From positions 1-64,000 of the forward strand of contig NZ_JAQOTJ010000012.1 in assembly GCF_028401955.1 (NCBI RefSeq): a stretch of DNA of 64,000 nucleotides. The letters are read 5' to 3'. A program made the translations under genes and the position numbers. The notes under the pieces were generated by a model, which saw only the letters and a list, made by a program, of their open reading frames with translations, had not been told where the DNA came from and did not search any database. This DNA comes from Bacillus sp. BP-3 (GTDB taxonomy: Bacteria; Bacillota; Bacilli; Bacillales; Bacillaceae_G). Shown in pieces: positions 62,682-64,000 of the stretch. Within the stretch, counting starts at the first letter, position 1. Each line of letters begins with the position of its first letter.

Positions 62682-63746
62682 TTACTTCACACTCACATAA
62701 GTTGGACTAGCCGTAATATAAAACGTCTTACCTCTAGAATTATGTACTCTATATTGAGAAGAACCGTTTACATTAACTTTTTCGTCAATTGTAAATCCTA
62801 ACCCTGTATCAACACTTCCAGCCACATCTTTATCATTCCAAGATGGCTTATCATAGAAACGTAAATTATCTACTTTAGATACAACACGTTTTCCTACCAC
62901 TGATGAATCCACTGTACTTTTCTTCTCAAAGCGAATATAAGAAGGATCATATTTCACCCATTGTCCTGCACCTAAGTCTAACCATCCATTTTTCTCACCA
63001 TATACAATATAGCTTTCTGGTTTATTTAATTTACGAATCACAGAATAGCTTGTATCTGCGCCTTTACGTAAATTAATATTAGTACCTAAAACATATGCTA
63101 CTCCGTCAGTAACAACAGTTGGCTGTTCTGCTGGTTTAGAGGGTTGATTTGGAACAGAAGTGTCTACACTAGAATTATCATACGCACGTTGTACATCAGC
63201 TCTAAATTGTGCTTCAGATACTCCATGTGAAGCAAGGTAATCTAATGGGTCTTCATGATCAGTTCCACCCAAATATTTTGTTACGTCATAGTGAGTCCAT
63301 AATCCTTTCTCAACAGATAGCCCTCTATCACGTAGAATCTTAGCTAATAGTTTCACATACTTATCGTATGAAGATTTAAACTTGTCATAATCTGCTGTTT
63401 CACATAGCTCTACATGAACGAATCGTTTATTTGCAGATGATCCAGCACCATAAGCTGCGTATTTCGTGTCTGCAATCTGAATTGTTTCATTCCAATCGAC
63501 TGCGTAGTGAACGAATGCATTTTGCCATGTGCGAGTCTCATACTTCCAAATGTTCACCGCAGGTGCTTCAGGAGTTGCTGTACTATGAGCTACAACCCCT
63601 TCATACATTCCTACACCGTTTCGATAGGGGTTGTGAGGTAAGCCATCAATAATTAATACTCTGTCTGCAAATGCTCCTGTTGTGAATGAGAATAAGAGTA
63701 GTAGAGTTGTAAACATTGAGGTGATAAGTTTGATTGATTTTTTCAT
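62682..63746 (-). CDS. N-acetylmuramoyl-L-alanine amidase with SH3 domains (prophage endolysin)
   Basis: A 354-residue peptidoglycan amidase. Signal peptide (MKKSIKLITSMFTTLLLLFSFTTGAFA), amidase_2 domain about 30-195 (GVVAHSTATPEA, FVHYAVDWNETIQI, FVHVELCETADYDKF, THYDVTKYLGGTDHEDP), a Ser/Pro linker, then two SH3-like wall-binding repeats (VLGTNINLRKGADTSYSVIRKLN and VSKVDNLRFYDKPSWN). A cleavable signal is unusual for a holin-dependent phage lysin. It overlaps the holin stop by one base. Confidence 0.9.
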   Translation of the reverse strand: MKKSIKLITSMFTTLLLLFSFTTGAFADRVLIIDGLPHNPYRNGVGMYEGVVAHSTATPEAPAVNIWKYETRTWQNAFVHYAVDWNETIQIADTKYAAYGAGSSANKRFVHVELCETADYDKFKSSYDKYVKLLAKILRDRGLSVEKGLWTHYDVTKYLGGTDHEDPLDYLASHGVSEAQFRADVQRAYDNSSVDTSVPNQPSKPAEQPTVVTDGVAYVLGTNINLRKGADTSYSVIRKLNKPESYIVYGEKNGWLDLGAGQWVKYDPSYIRFEKKSTVDSSVVGKRVVSKVDNLRFYDKPSWNDKDVAGSVDTGLGFTIDEKVNVNGSSQYRVHNSRGKTFYITASPTYVSVK

Positions 63747-63973
63747 TACACATCACCATTCCCCAAGACTTTTTGTTTAATATCAGATACATCTTTTGAT
63801 AATGAACCAAAGGCTTTTGCTTGTTCTTCGATTACTCCTTGGTTTTTCTCAATAACAGCTTGTAATTTAATTTCTCGTTCCTTGCTCTCTTTTCGTGAAT
63901 CAAAAAATAGCCAAACAAAAAGGGCTGCTAAGAGCCCTTGTGATAACGCTAATTTAAAAATTTCTTCTGTCAT
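63746..63973 (-). CDS. BhlA/UviB-type holin
   Basis: A 75-residue protein: one N-terminal membrane span (FKLALSQGLLAALFVWLFF) followed by a charged coiled-coil tail (DSRKESKEREIKLQAVIEKNQGVIEEQ), the layout of BhlA/UviB holins. The stop and the amidase start share one base. The two form the lysis cassette of the prophage, which probably continues to the right of the window. Confidence 0.88.
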   Translation of the reverse strand: MTEEIFKLALSQGLLAALFVWLFFDSRKESKEREIKLQAVIEKNQGVIEEQAKAFGSLSKDVSDIKQKVLGNGDV

Positions 63974-64000
63974 AAATATTATTCATCTCCTTTCAAAAAT

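Overview
The window is low-GC Firmicute DNA that I place in the Bacillus cereus group. The basis is a spore photoproduct lyase operon (splA-splB), a T-box-controlled class I lysyl-tRNA synthetase, bacillithiol deacetylase BshB2 with YojF, a secreted M4 protease with an exact PlcR box (TATGnAnnnnTnCATA) upstream, and several copies of a hairpin-forming repeat resembling the bcr repeats of that group. I saw no rRNA, tRNA or CRISPR array.

Layout. 1-4.6 kb: start of an IS200/IS605-type tnpB running off the left edge, splAB, decayed genes and a GNAT. 4.9-9.5 kb: XRE regulator/membrane protein pair, T-box plus lysK, PadR/MFS pair. 9.5-16.2 kb: an accessory, decaying stretch with bcr-like repeats, a five-gene operon of tiny ORFs, two lipoproteins, a nonsense-mutated VOC gene, a helicase (dnaB) fossil and a GC-richer two-gene insert closed by a 26-bp-arm hairpin. 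16-30 kb: pssA, a Crp-type regulator divergent from two YdcZ-type transporters, hydrolase, MarR/MFS pair with very clean operators, LysE, AraC/VOC, secreted nuclease, M3 peptidase, ArsR-type regulator, and a YdeI-type protein fused to a CDGSH iron-sulfur motif. 30-54.5 kb: mostly core-like B. cereus genes: an ECF transporter (UPF0397/ATPase/EcfT) divergent from nprB, a second fabH/fabZ pair around a FapR-like box, bacillithiol genes, ilvA, mgtC, Bcr-type efflux, an M36-like protease, phosphatase, VanW lipoprotein and DUF3900.

54.5-64 kb looks like one end of a prophage. A convergent spacer carries decamer repeats spaced exactly 32 bp. It is followed by a replication-type wHTH protein, a small XRE regulator with nested inverted repeats, small unknown genes, a protein with a HEPN-like Rx4H motif, and a compact type VII secretion toxin module: DUF3130/TIGR04197, DUF3958, an LXG protein ending in an AHH nuclease, and an imm11-like immunity protein. 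A minus-strand holin-amidase lysis cassette runs to the right edge.

The most unusual material is the prophage cargo (HEPN candidate plus LXG/AHH module), the tiny-gene operon at 10.4-11.2 kb, the 32-bp-phased repeats, the YdeI-CDGSH fusion with a decayed tandem copy, and several near-perfect operators. Functions are read from sequence motifs and remembered families only; no database search was run.
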